Origin: Galerina marginata
Taxonomy: Eukaryota; Basidiomycota; Agaricomycetes; Agaricales; Galerinaceae
NCBI GenBank assembly: GCA_023014335.1
Contig: JAECYW010000001.1
Location: 2,790,001 to 2,854,000 of the forward strand
Direction: 5' to 3'
DNA length: 64,000 nucleotides
Shown: positions 1-10,315 of the stretch, piece by piece
How the letters are laid out: the number at the start of each line of letters is the position of its first letter
How positions within the stretch are numbered: the first letter of the stretch is position 1
Notes under the pieces: model-generated
The model's input: the letters and a program-made list of their open reading frames with translations, nothing else
What the model was told of the DNA's origin: nothing
Databases searched by the model: none
Translations under genes and position numbers: made by a program

Positions 1-59
1 TGCAGAGGATAACGCAAGAAAGTGTGCTTGGAACGAATGAAGCGAGAACCAGCTCCCTG

Positions 60-1470
60 AGTTTGATCGAAACGGGGTTTGAAAACTGTGTCTACAAAAT
101 GTCTTCCACGACGTCGCTCAGAACCGTAGAAAAAAGTTCAACCTCCCGGTCGCATTTATTTCGCGTGTTTTCACACTCAACGAGGTTGATATAGCTTTCA
201 CTCTCCGTGACGAGTTTGCCTTACCCAGTGAGCCGAATCTCCAAACACGAATTCTCTGCTGGCCTCATCCTTGCCGCCTACATAGACGCAGGCTGAAAAT
301 TGTGCTGAGCACCTCCAGGCTTTGACAACTGTCACTACAGTCGGCATCTACTCAGTCTAATTCCGCCGAAATGATACCACTGCACTGCGAAGGGAACTTG
401 GCAAGCAGTGACTGACAAATTCTGGACACCTTCCTCGTATCGTTCTTTCAAACTTCAAGCAAGGATCCATATGTTTTCATTGATGCCGACTTGTCATCCG
501 GACTAGTATGCTCCTCGCCGAGTCACTGGCAACGATTAATGCTAAGTACATGCATCATCCAGCGTATTTGGAAATTTTTCAAGGGAGGCGCGTCTCTTAA
601 GAGTGTCCAACACAAACCTTGGGACACTGAAGCCGAACACTTGTTGTCTCGACCAGAGACTCCAGTCCTCACGAACCTTCACGTCGAGAATTTATATTTA
701 CACCAACTCCCGCTGCAATGGACCAACATCACTGTGGTGAAGATGTAACCTTTCGCTCTTGACGAAATCTTTGAGCTCCTACGTCGTGCCGAGGGATTGG
801 AGGAAGTTATCTTGATCAAAATCTTCGACAGTGGGTGGGATTACTTGGTTCCAACGGCACCGATCATGATCACTTGCCTCCCCCTCAAGGATTTGAAAAT
901 GGAACGCCTTCTACAACTCGGTCGCTTGTGATCATCCACTCCCAGTGGATTTAATAGGTCCCGATACGCGAACTGAAATTAAAGCACCTATCGAGGACGA
1001 CCGACTTAATCAACTCATCTTGATTCTGGAAAAATTACCCTCTGTCAAACGACTGAACGCGAAGTCATTTGGCGGGTACGATTTATAGACCAGATTCTTG
1101 ATTGAATCCTAATCACTAGATGTCTTTCTGATAGCTCCAAGGTTGATTTCCTTCTCTGTCTTGTCGATTTGGAGATTGAATCCCGGTATCCTGCCTCTAT
1201 ATGGGACCATTTGCTAAGCTCTATGAATTCCGTCAAATTACACATTTGGGAAGGTGCCATTCACAACTCGTCCAAATCTACCCTATCTCCTTTTTTCAAA
1301 AAGGAACACAAAATCCGAGGAGTCATATCAAAGTCGATCTCAAAATATTTTGAGAGGATCATTCTCATTATATCGATTCAAATGTCGTTCTTCATCTCGC
1401 AAATTCTGCACTGGATGAGCATATGACTCTGCGGATTTCTGACTCGAGCGATGGGTCAGAACGGGTTCAG
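60..1470 (+). pseudogene. Decayed F-box/LRR-like gene (copy A)
   Basis: No long open frame is present, but fragments in several frames match the F-box genes at 1.7 kb and 35.1-36.8 kb. Around 660-745 a stretch reading TPVLTNLHVENLYL...LQWTNITV parallels TPSLTHLDISRQFL...VRWDNLTT of the intact copy. At 751-800 FALDEIFELLRRAEGL parallels LSVDEVFELLRRAKRL. Stops and frame changes separate them, and the F-box itself is not recognisable, so the 5' part is lost or lies upstream. It lies head-to-tail with copy B, suggesting an old tandem duplication. The boundaries are approximate. Confidence 0.6.
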
Positions 1471-1714
1471 ACGTCTTTGCTTCATCATGGTTTCATAAAT
1501 GACGATTTTGAAGGTTAACAGGACCAACTGGATGATCGTGCGAAAGCTTTCTCACTGTAGGCAGTTGGGTCAGCGCACAAATTTGTCCGAGGGGTTACTG
1601 CCAGAACTTCTCCTCAGCAACGCAGAAGGTACATATAGGTAAATACTTTAGTGGTACTACAAATCAATCAATCCAAGATAAACCACCCTTCCAGTGACAC
1701 TCTTCTGGAGGTTA

Positions 1715-3301
1715 ATGGGGCCCGGGTTTCGGCAATGTCGAGGATCTCTCTGCGAATCCTTCAATTTCAACGACTACAACCCCAAAGACTGCCGCTCATT
1801 TTCCGCTGGTAATTGCTGCCCTCCGTGCGAGGAACTTGCAAGGGTGGACGAAGAGGTGGCGAGGGCATACGATCTTCTTGCCAACCTTGCAAAGCATCAA
1901 CAATCGATAAAGGAGAGAATCAACCTCCACCATGATGCCCTTATCCAAATTCTTCCGGTAGAGGTTGCTTCGCGGATTTTTATCACCTATGTCGACGATA
2001 TTAACGCAGAGCTGGACTTGGAGGAAGAAGGATCAGTGATGAAACGAATCGTCCACCCACCCTTTGTGCTTGCGGCTGTTTGTAAAGATTGGCGAGATAT
2101 CGTGACGTCGGCACCACAAATATGGTCCACTGCGAACATCCATATTGGCCGAAACGTTATCCCAGAAGTGGAGCTGACAATACAATGGATAGCTCGATCT
2201 GGGCGACTTCCTTTGAATATATCACTCAGTCTCTGGTCGGTCCCCAATCCAGATTCACTTTCGCCTCTATTTCAAGCCATAAGAGAACAGGCTCCTCGTT
2301 GGCGACGATTATCACTCCGACTTCCCTCTAATTTCTATCCAATATTCGTTAAAGATATTACTCGTGCCCCTTCTCTTGAATATCTTCAATTGTATCAACC
2401 TCGTTTTCACGGAAGCGGCTTCCATCTTCCAGATACTCCCCTTTTGTCCAGGTTGCACCTCTCCGACACACCTTTGGCCAATCTAACACTTCAGTGGGAC
2501 AACCTTACAGACCTTCAAGCACAAGGTACCTCCGTGAATGAACTATTAGAGATTTTCTGTCGCGCTCACCAACTGGTTACCTGCAAAGCTGAACTAATTG
2601 AGGGGATTCGCACACGAAGAGCTCTACCCCGTCCCAGCTGCACCTATCGTCCACTTATCTTTAAAGGACTTCAATGTTGGACTTCAGCGATGTGATGGAT
2701 TGGTGGATCTAGAAATACTACTTGATAAACTCGTGCTCCCTTCCTTGGACCGATTTGTTTATAACTCAGGAGGATATGGACAAGAGCCCAACCCAGCTGA
2801 TCACTTTATCTCTTTTTTCACCCGGTCCCAATGCCTTCTTTCCACATTGGTGATGAAGGTCGGCGGAAGGGATGAAATCCTGGTGCTTCGCATTCTCGAG
2901 CATTTGCCGACCGTTAGGTCTTTGTCGATTTCTGGAAACAATTCGACCGCTCATATCCTCACTGATGGCTTTTGGAAGAGGCTTACTGGTGACATTTCCA
3001 CGGGAAATCAGGAGTTCCTGCCTCGCCTTGAAAGCCTGCAATTCCGTGGACGGCGTGGCTTCTCGTGGATCTACTTCTTGCAAACGATAGAATCACTCTG
3101 GGGGCAGAATGTAAACCCCATAGGAACCACACAAGGCCCAAGACGATCGGGAAATATCACCATCGACATGGATTTGTCTCCGCATGGGCAACATTCGTGT
3201 ATCGAGTACACTAGTGTAGACGCCCTCCAGATCCTCATGGCTATAAAGCAGAACAAGCGGGTATCTCTGAAAATTTCGACGGGAGTTCGTAGATCGGATT
3301 G
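1715..3301 (+). CDS. F-box protein with LRR-like C-terminal region (copy B), one frame break
   Basis: The protein starts MGPGFRQCRGSLC at ATG 1715; a longer reading from GTG 1694 is unlikely because the intact paralogue at 36.75 kb starts MGLLQRCPGYLC. A Cys-rich opening is followed by a coiled segment and the F-box core DALIQILPVEVASRIF, then CKDWRDIV and a long region of degenerate leucine-rich repeats. F-box proteins of this kind are expected to bind Skp1 in SCF ubiquitin ligases; the target is unknown. The frame changes at the GGGG run 2602-2605: with three G the reading passes from ELIEG straight into FAHEELYPVPAAPIVH, which matches the paralogue. The gene is either recently disrupted or carries a sequence error. 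No intron is needed. Confidence 0.7.
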
Positions 3302-3492
3302 ACAAAAGGCTGAACTTTCAATTTTACGGTCATCATACTGGCTGACGACTCTCAAAAACCAGTGTGAACAGGGAGCTGCGACTCAGGTGGAGATTCCAAT
3401 ATACATGTAATAAATAACGGTATTCAAGCCTAGAAATTATTGAGACAGTCGAAGAGTTGCCCCTCTCTCTACCCTGGAGTGACAGCCGCCTG

Positions 3493-5467
3493 TTACGATC
3501 CTGGTAATTGTGCAGATTCGAGATTGTTTGTACAATTTAAGACATCCTGAGCTGTCCACATACTCTGTGGAATGCACCTCGCTGAAGTTAAACAATACCA
3601 TCAACAAACGAAACCTGTTAATCTTTGTCACGACGTACCTTTCAAACTTTCGTCCCGCTGACTGAACTCTTCAACCAACGCCTCGTAGTCGTCATATCCA
3701 GGCTCAAACACCTGCAAGGCCACCAATGGCACAGGCATCATCACCGCCATCCTCCAATCTGCGATAAACGAAACCTCCTCATTGGTGATGCCACCCGCCT
3801 CCCAATTGTCCACGATGATATTTCTCAATTCATCCGGGTAATATTTAGGGTCTTCGGGCCTTGGGGTCAGGAAAAATAAATCCTCTCCGCCGCCAGTTCG
3901 AATGAGCTTGACGAGGATTTTGCATATCTTTTTGTGTGGGTAGGGTAGAGCAGACCATGCTTGTGTTTGACAATCCTTTCCACAGTAGAGAACGATGTTG
4001 CAGCGAGCGCATCTTTGAAACTCTTTCCCAGTGCTGTGGATGGTGTTTGGGCAGGCGATCGAAGAACAAAGTAGCTCTTGTCGTGCGTATCTTATGTAGC
4101 TGACAGTGGTCTTGACATTCTGCCTATTTAACATACTATTTGTGAGTAAACGAGTCGATGTGTCTTCAGTGACGAGTTGAGGGGCTAGAAGAATTATGCG
4201 TCAGTATTCATGGTGTAGCCAGAAAGTTGTTATGTGAAAAGTATACCATAAAACCGAGAGTTCAGGCGTTCAATTGACTGCTGTGCTAGATTTGAACAAG
4301 GGGTATCAAGTCAAAACAATGGATGACGCAAAGTTCAGGAACTAACCAAATTCTGTTGAAGCAAGTTCAATATATAGACGTTAAATCAAATAGCTCTACG
4401 ACTTACCTTTTCTCTTTTGTATGACATCGGGGGGTTCAGCGGTGTCGCCCACGATCTGGTAAATACCAGGATGTACTGGAAACTCAGGGCAAAGTCACTA
4501 TACGCAGCTGGGCTAGACGATGAATAGATGCCCCTTTTACTTCAAGTTTCGAAAGCAGATGTGCTCGATGATCGGGAAGAAAAGGTAGTCTAGGATCCGA
4601 AACGACGTAGGCAAGCAACGAGAAAACTTGAACAGTCTTTATCTCGCACGCATGAAGGGTGAATGCCTTCCAGTCCATGAAGGTTTGCTCTTCGACGGCC
4701 TGCGTGAAATAATAGATCAGGTCCTCCGCTTGTGAAAGAAGTGCTGTTGCCAGCCCAAGCCTTGACTGATTCGACAGACGGCCAGCATTGCGAAGCGCGG
4801 ACGACGTGTAATCAGCGAGTCTTCGACCAGCTTCAACGACGTATTGGGTGAATCCTTGCTCAATGAAATGGGGGGTAACAAGGGAGCCGCCCAATCGAAT
4901 AAACTCCCCAGCCAGTCTGTATGGGGCTGTAACTGAAGTAAAGCGTGTCCACTGAATCAAGCTGTTGACGAGCTTTTCAGGCCCATGTGGCATAAGTTCC
5001 TTCGGAGATGGGGGCCAAACAGCCGAACAGCCTTTACCGACAGGCCTAATGTGAGCTTGCGGCAGAACTGTCGCGATCAGATTCATGTAGTAAAGAATGT
5101 GACCCATGGCGGGGTGGAGGCCCTCTGAGCCAGGCCTTTCCGTGAAAAACCTCTCTGTAGACTTGGCAGCTTCGTGGAGCTTGGATATGTCGGGATTTGC
5201 CAAAGGACATGAACAACGGCTGATAATATCTTCAAGGAGCTGTTCGACTTGCTCCATCGTCCGGTCGGCAAATATGTACTGCATGATGGAGTTCCAGAAG
5301 TCGAAATGTTTGGAAATAGCTGGGGTGAAGGTTTTGTTGTCCGTTTTGTTGTCGTTGAGCCAGGAGGATACCCTTCCGAGGCGGTATCGCGCACAGGGGA
5401 CGCGCTCGTCCGATTGGCTAAATAATTGATCCACAGACATCTGTGTTTCCCGAGGTACGAGAGCCAT
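3493..5467 (-). CDS. MYND zinc-finger protein (dispersed family, member 1)
   Basis: The first coding block (5467-4484, 327 aa) is the helical N-terminal region shared with the genes at 42.5, 51.8 and 54.2 kb. The frame then changes at the CCC run 4487-4489; with two C it continues into PEFPVHPG, matching LFPVHP of the 54.2 kb paralogue. A donor follows near 4406, and the downstream exon near 4134 carries the MYND finger (CPNTIHSTGKEFQRC, then CARC, YCGKDC and a closing H/C pair). The C-terminal EPGYDDYEALVEEF motif is family specific. The last intron is 3638-3582 (57 nt) and the gene ends at TAA 3493. MYND fingers bind proline-rich peptides; no SET domain is present, so this is not a SMYD methyltransferase. 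The intron between 4406 and about 4139 is long and may hide a small exon. Confidence 0.65.
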
Positions 5468-6000
5468 GTTGATTCGATGTCAAATTTTAGATGATCCACC
5501 AATTGACTTCCCTCCAGCGTGCGGTTTCGAATGCTATCGTGGCCTTGAACAGGACGATGGTCGTTGAGAGGGAAGAGTTAACGGGAGCATTTCTGTGTTT
5601 GAACTCGATTATGGGGGGCAACCACAGAGAGAGCCAAGCGCAATTCCGGGCCCGACATACAGCACGTGATTTTAATTTATAAAATCTCCGAGTCCGAACC
5701 GGGTAATAATCTATAATTAGGTCGACGGGCTGTCTCCTGCGGCGGCCACCAAGTTTTGACGCGGAGCTCAAGTTGTCGTTCAAAATAAATGTGAGGCACC
5801 CACAAACAAAACCAGGGATGCGGCTGCGCGTTTCTTCCCTTCTCAGAGCACAGAATACCCACCCAGCTCCCCGTCTTTCTCTCTTTTTCCCATCGCCTCC
5901 AGCACATCGACCACCGGCGCTACTAATAGCAGATTCCCCCCGACGACGAGCAAGCTTTCTGCCAGCTGACTCTGACAGTAATAGGCCTGATCTATTCAGT

Positions 6001-7351
6001 ATGACCATCAGCCTCCAGTGAGTTTCCAGTTTCCTGGGTTTGTCTGATAGGGCTTTAGGCTTTTATGGGCCGCCGCGATGACGACGATATGTAACGATAT
6101 CTGACGCAAGCCTTGTTCGTTCGTCCAGGCCTGATTTCGGGAAGGACGACTGTCTTTTCCCGCCGTTGCCGCAGATCCATTCGCCGGCGATCCATATGCA
6201 GGTGTTCACGCACCGCAGCTTCTTTGCGCGCGCGGCGCATGTCTTCGAGGACCCTCAGGACGATCTCAGTCCCAGATAACGAAAAGTGGGTGTTCGTAAT
6301 TAGTTACAGCTAGTGGGTACGGCATTGAACTCTATCGTTCGTTTAGGTTTGAGCATCTTGGGGATTCTGTGCTTCAAACCTCCATCACCACTATGCTGAT
6401 GGAACACTTTCCGGGACTCAGAGTCGGTCCAGCTACCGTCAGTATTCCTCTCCTCTATGTTAGCCGCTCTTCCTTAAATGCCGCCTACAGAAAATCCGAT
6501 CCATGATCGTCGCGAACGTTACCCTGGCGCAAATGTACCCCCTCCCTTTTTTCTTGTTAATCCATATCCTGACTCGCTTATCTATCCAGTTCCCTAAAAT
6601 ACCGGCTCCCAGATTATCTTCGCTTACACCCAGCGCAGGCCATCACACTTCGCGCGTCCACCAACATCCGAGGTTCTTCCTTATCTCTCTATTTTCGTGT
6701 GAGAACCTGTTGACCCACTTTTTAATTTTACAGCGAACGTGTTCGAGGTACGTCCTGTTATCTGACATGTCACAAATAGAGTGCAATACTGAATTTCGCA
6801 CCGGACAGGCATTCGTAGGCGGGCTTTTCATCGATCAAGGCCTCGACGCGGTCAACAAATGGGTGGTCCCGCTCTTCAAGCCGTATGCCATCGCCGCGTA
6901 CCGCATCGCGCGCGAGCAGCACGGCCTCCCCGCCATGCCGCCGTCCTTCTGCACCGCCAATCACGCCCGCACTGACAGCAAAGCCGCCAACGGCCTCGCT
7001 ATCGACAAAGAAATGTCCTCCCCGGGTGCCCCGCACCCCGAACCGACCGAGCTCAGCAACATGCCGACCATCGGGCATTTGGCGCTGTTCAACCAGTTCC
7101 TGCAGAAGATGGGCCGGCAGACCGAGTGGATCTACTCGGACGGGAACGAGTCCCCCGCGGGGAATGGGTATTCGGACGTCGGGCTCCCGCCGGATGCGTT
7201 AATCAAGGGTACCAAGGTGACGCCGGTGTGGTATGTCAAGGTCATGGTGGATGGCCAGTTCCATGGACGCGGACGGGGGAACACGAAGAAGGCGGCGAGG
7301 AACGAGGCGGCGAAGGAGGGGCTGAGTAAGTTGGGCATCGAGGTTTGGTGA
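6001..7351 (+). CDS. Ribonuclease III-type protein with dsRBD (possible mitoribosomal mL44 relative)
   Basis: Seven exons fit: 6001-6017, 6129-6285, 6347-6437, 6491-6534, 6590-6672, 6734-6747 and 6809-7351. They give about 315 aa once one extra base in the CCC run 6271-6273 is discounted (SPDNEKFEH across the break). The RNase III domain shows VFTHRSFFARAAH, the signature FEHLGDSVL, KIRSMIVANVTLAQ and NVFEAFVGGLFIDQG. A C-terminal double-stranded RNA-binding domain follows (TPVWYVKVMVDGQFHG, then KKAARNEAAKEGLSKLG). RNase III enzymes cleave dsRNA using E/D pairs in these two motifs; here the first pair (E and D of EHLGD) is kept but the second motif starts N instead of D. Exon 6 is only 14 nt. 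The mitochondrial ribosomal protein mL44 has the same two domains without activity and is an alternative. Confidence 0.8.
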
Positions 7352-8848
7352 GTTTCGGCGCTTATTTTTCCTGTCTTTTTTTCCTTCTGTGTTTGAATAT
7401 TTCTGACGACTGCCGCTTGTGCGCTTTTCACCCTCTCTTGTCAGATAGAGCACGATGACAGGAGTGATCCGCTGATCCACCATCGCTCAGCGGGGCCTGG
7501 CATACCCCCTGCAGACCTGCGCTAGACAACCAAGTCCGAGCTAGCCCAGGTGTGCAGTGGATGTGGGTGGGGCAGGAGGCCGTCGTCCATTTATTCGGTC
7601 CTCAATTCGACTTCCTTTGTATATTTGTGGAAAAATCAAGAACAAGAAACTATGGAATGGATATGGATATTGTAAGTTTTTCCTTCGTGCGCTTTATGCT
7701 CTCTTTTGTTGTGTGTATTCTTGCTTTCTGGATGTGTTTCCTGTTGTTATGTCGTACATGCTCCTTGCTTTAAAGTAGTAGATCTGTTGCTACATTTTCT
7801 ATTCATCATGTTATCACGCTATCAAGTTCTTAGAACACTTCCTATTCGCCTACTATGCCTATGACCATCTCGTCCTACAGCGTCCTACTTGCTTTTCTTA
7901 CCCGCTTTGAAGCTTTTAAATGACTACCCGTATTTTCTGTGATTGCCCTTATCAGTTGTTCGCTTTGCTTTGCAATTCTGAATAAATTGTACCTTGAAAT
8001 TATCGTTCTTCGTCGAATCTCCATGTTACACCTTCGTCCGACGCATTTGTTTAATTTTAACATAGGAATAAGCACCAAAGTGACTCTAGCCCATTGACTC
8101 AGCATTACATTTCGAAATCTTCCCATCTGCCTGGTGGAAGGTATTGACACACCAGGACTTACACTTACAGAGCTACTATGTCATGGGGGTTGACATTCGC
8201 GTTCTACTAGAGACGCGTCGGTGAGCATGTACTTATTACCCGGCGGCCAGCCCGAATTCACGCGCTTGCAATGCTATCGATAATAGAAAGCATCAGAATT
8301 CAGAAAGCCAGACAAGCGTGAAATACTTTCCAAGAACGCGCAAACGTGACCGGGTGAGCTGACCTGCACCATCATGTCATCCTGGATTCCGTCAGCGGGG
8401 AGGGCGGGGGAGTGCGATGCCATAGGAACTCAGGAAGCAGAGCCGTGATAACTTCTGCAGGGTGAACTTTGAAGTAGGGTGACAGACAGCCTGCCAGGTC
8501 TCTTGACCCATGAACCTGAGCGAAAGCCGACAAAACGGGCTTGTTCAGGCTTGGTACTGTGCGATATCGGGTCCGCGGACAATAAGCAAAGACAAGACTA
8601 GAAAGTGACTCTATTTTTCCGTCTATCCAAATAAGCTTGAAAACGGTGTAAATAATGCAGCGGGAAGGGTAAGGTGTATGTTGCATGAGTGTATGCGATA
8701 ATAAGTAGCGGGCATACGAGGCAGGGGTGATGAACTTGGGCCGAGGTAAGGGTGGGGGCAAGGGTAATATACGACATACGTGGGCGGTAGGAGTGTGGTA
8801 ATTACGATAATAGCTTAGGAGGACAGCGTTCGAATAGGGGGGAGGGGT
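7352..8848. other. Intergenic region between convergent genes
   Basis: This 1.5 kb holds the 3' regions of the RNase III gene and of the cytochrome b5 gene. It is AT-rich up to about 8.1 kb. The open frames in it (for example 8372-8761 on the minus strand) have no recognisable domain, no splice-consistent extension and no paralogue in the window. I see no gene here. Confidence 0.5.
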
Positions 8849-9598
8849 TCAGGCGGATCCGGTGGTGTAGTACCGGTAGGCGAAGTAGGCGCCTAGGAAG
8901 CCCAGGGGGAGGAAGTACATCAGGCTGTTGGGGTTAGGAGATGGTCAGTTTGTGGTGATTGGAGTGAAAGAGAAGGGAGACGGACTTTGATCCTTGCTCG
9001 ACGGCACCAGATACACGGGTAGCTTGGGCGGCGGCAGCGCCGGATTTGAGCTGAATTCCCTGACAGGAATGGTTAGCATGTGTGCTGGTGTGGGAGGGGC
9101 CAGAGGTGGGAAGGAGGGAGGTGGATACTCACGGAGCCTTGCTCGAAATCGCCGACGAGCATTGCGGGGAGGAGGGCACGGGCCTCGTCGGAGTGGCCGA
9201 CGTCTTCGAAGGCTTCTGTCGCGTCTTGACCTGGAAACGGGAACGAAATGAGAATGGCCGGAAAGGGTATGTGGGGCAGACACGGGAAAGTGGAGGATGA
9301 ATGTGAAAAGGATGCCACGTACCACCCTCGGCTAGGATAACCTCGTCTCCTCCTGGGTGCTGTTGCGCGTTTGCTAGGTTATTTTCCGTGTTGCTATTCG
9401 TGTGGTTAAGCGCATACCTCGTCCATGAACTTGGTCACATTGTACACTGGGCAGAAAGAAAAAATGGCGTCAGATGCGAAAAAGAGGCGCTGTGATTGGC
9501 TCGTGTGTACCTTTGCCGTGGATGAGGATGAAGAAGTTGTCTCTTGACTTGTTCGCGCGGAGCTCATCGAGGGTGACGATTTTTGTGGGTGTGGCCAT
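8849..9598 (-). CDS. CYB5: Cytochrome b5, tail-anchored
   Basis: Six exons (9598-9511, 9446-9418, 9359-9323, 9230-9133, 9059-8986, 8924-8849) sum to 402 nt, giving 133 aa with all junctions in phase. The protein opens [13 protein letters not shown]. It contains the haem-binding signature [13 protein letters not shown] (first axial His) and [10 protein letters not shown] (second axial His). It ends with a short linker and a single hydrophobic segment, [14 protein letters not shown], before a short polar tail. This is the classic endoplasmic-reticulum cytochrome b5: it passes electrons from NAD(P)H reductases to desaturases, hydroxylases and P450s on the cytosolic ER face. The gene is divergent from the nucleoporin gene and shares its upstream region. 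No defect is seen. Confidence 0.93.
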
Positions 9599-10315
9599 TG
9601 TGGTATGGAGAGGAGGGCGGTGGGTGAGCGGGTGGTTGTAATGGATGGGGAGATGGGGTGAGTTTGGTCCAGAGTGGGATTCTACGTTTTGTATGAAAAT
9701 GATTGCGGTTTTCCCACGTGTCTTTTTAGTTTGCGGATGTCCCTCACCCGCTCTGTGCGGCCGGCGCTCTCTGACAGTAGAGGGGTAGCGAAGTACCCCG
9801 AGAAAATTTACTCCACCGAAGAATTTTGCGTCCGGGGATTTAGGAGACCTCAGTAAATTGCGGTAAAATGTGGATTGGATTGGCAATGACAGAATCAAGT
9901 AACGACTACGGTATAAAGAAGGAAGATGTGTTCTCGGTTTAGTACTCGAATGACCATGGACTCGAGCTACGGTGTAGCTGGACAGTCAAGCGTGGACCAA
10001 GAGGCGTTGATCTTCCACATCACAAGTTGAGGCAACGAAGGCACTGGAGGCCGTGTCCCTAGGCATTTGTAGGTGGGGTAGAAGGAGAAGAACAGATTAT
10101 AAAAAAAAAATAGAATTCGTGGTCGTCGTCGAGGACAAGGAGGACAATGCGAAAAACAGGGTTTTTGAATGACAGGCCACTAAAAGTAACAGGACCAAAC
10201 AAGTGACAGTGTGTGTGAGTTTGCGGTGTCGGCCTGCTTTTGACTCTTACCATCATCGCCTGTGTTGCAGACCAGCCTCTGCGGCGTTCTCTCTCTTTCT
10301 CTCTCCATTCTCGCC
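9599..10315. promoter_or_regulatory. Shared upstream region of cytochrome b5 and FG nucleoporin
   Basis: A 717-bp gap between divergent start codons. Pyrimidine-rich tracts (ctctctttctctctc) lie immediately before ATG 10316, as is common in basidiomycete 5' regions. I see no convincing TATA box or specific operator. Confidence 0.4.

Noticed and set aside
2590..2615. Programmed ribosomal frameshift in F-box copy B
   Set aside because: No slippery heptamer is present, and the same type of break recurs in unrelated genes, so error or mutation is more likely.
5487..6008. Minus-strand open frames upstream of MYND member 1
   Set aside because: They cover the divergent promoter and 5' region between MYND member 1 and RNase III; no domain or splice-consistent model was found.
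8372..8761. Minus-strand open frame of 129 codons downstream of cytochrome b5
   Set aside because: No domain, low-complexity proline start, and it lies in the expected 3' region of the cytochrome b5 gene.
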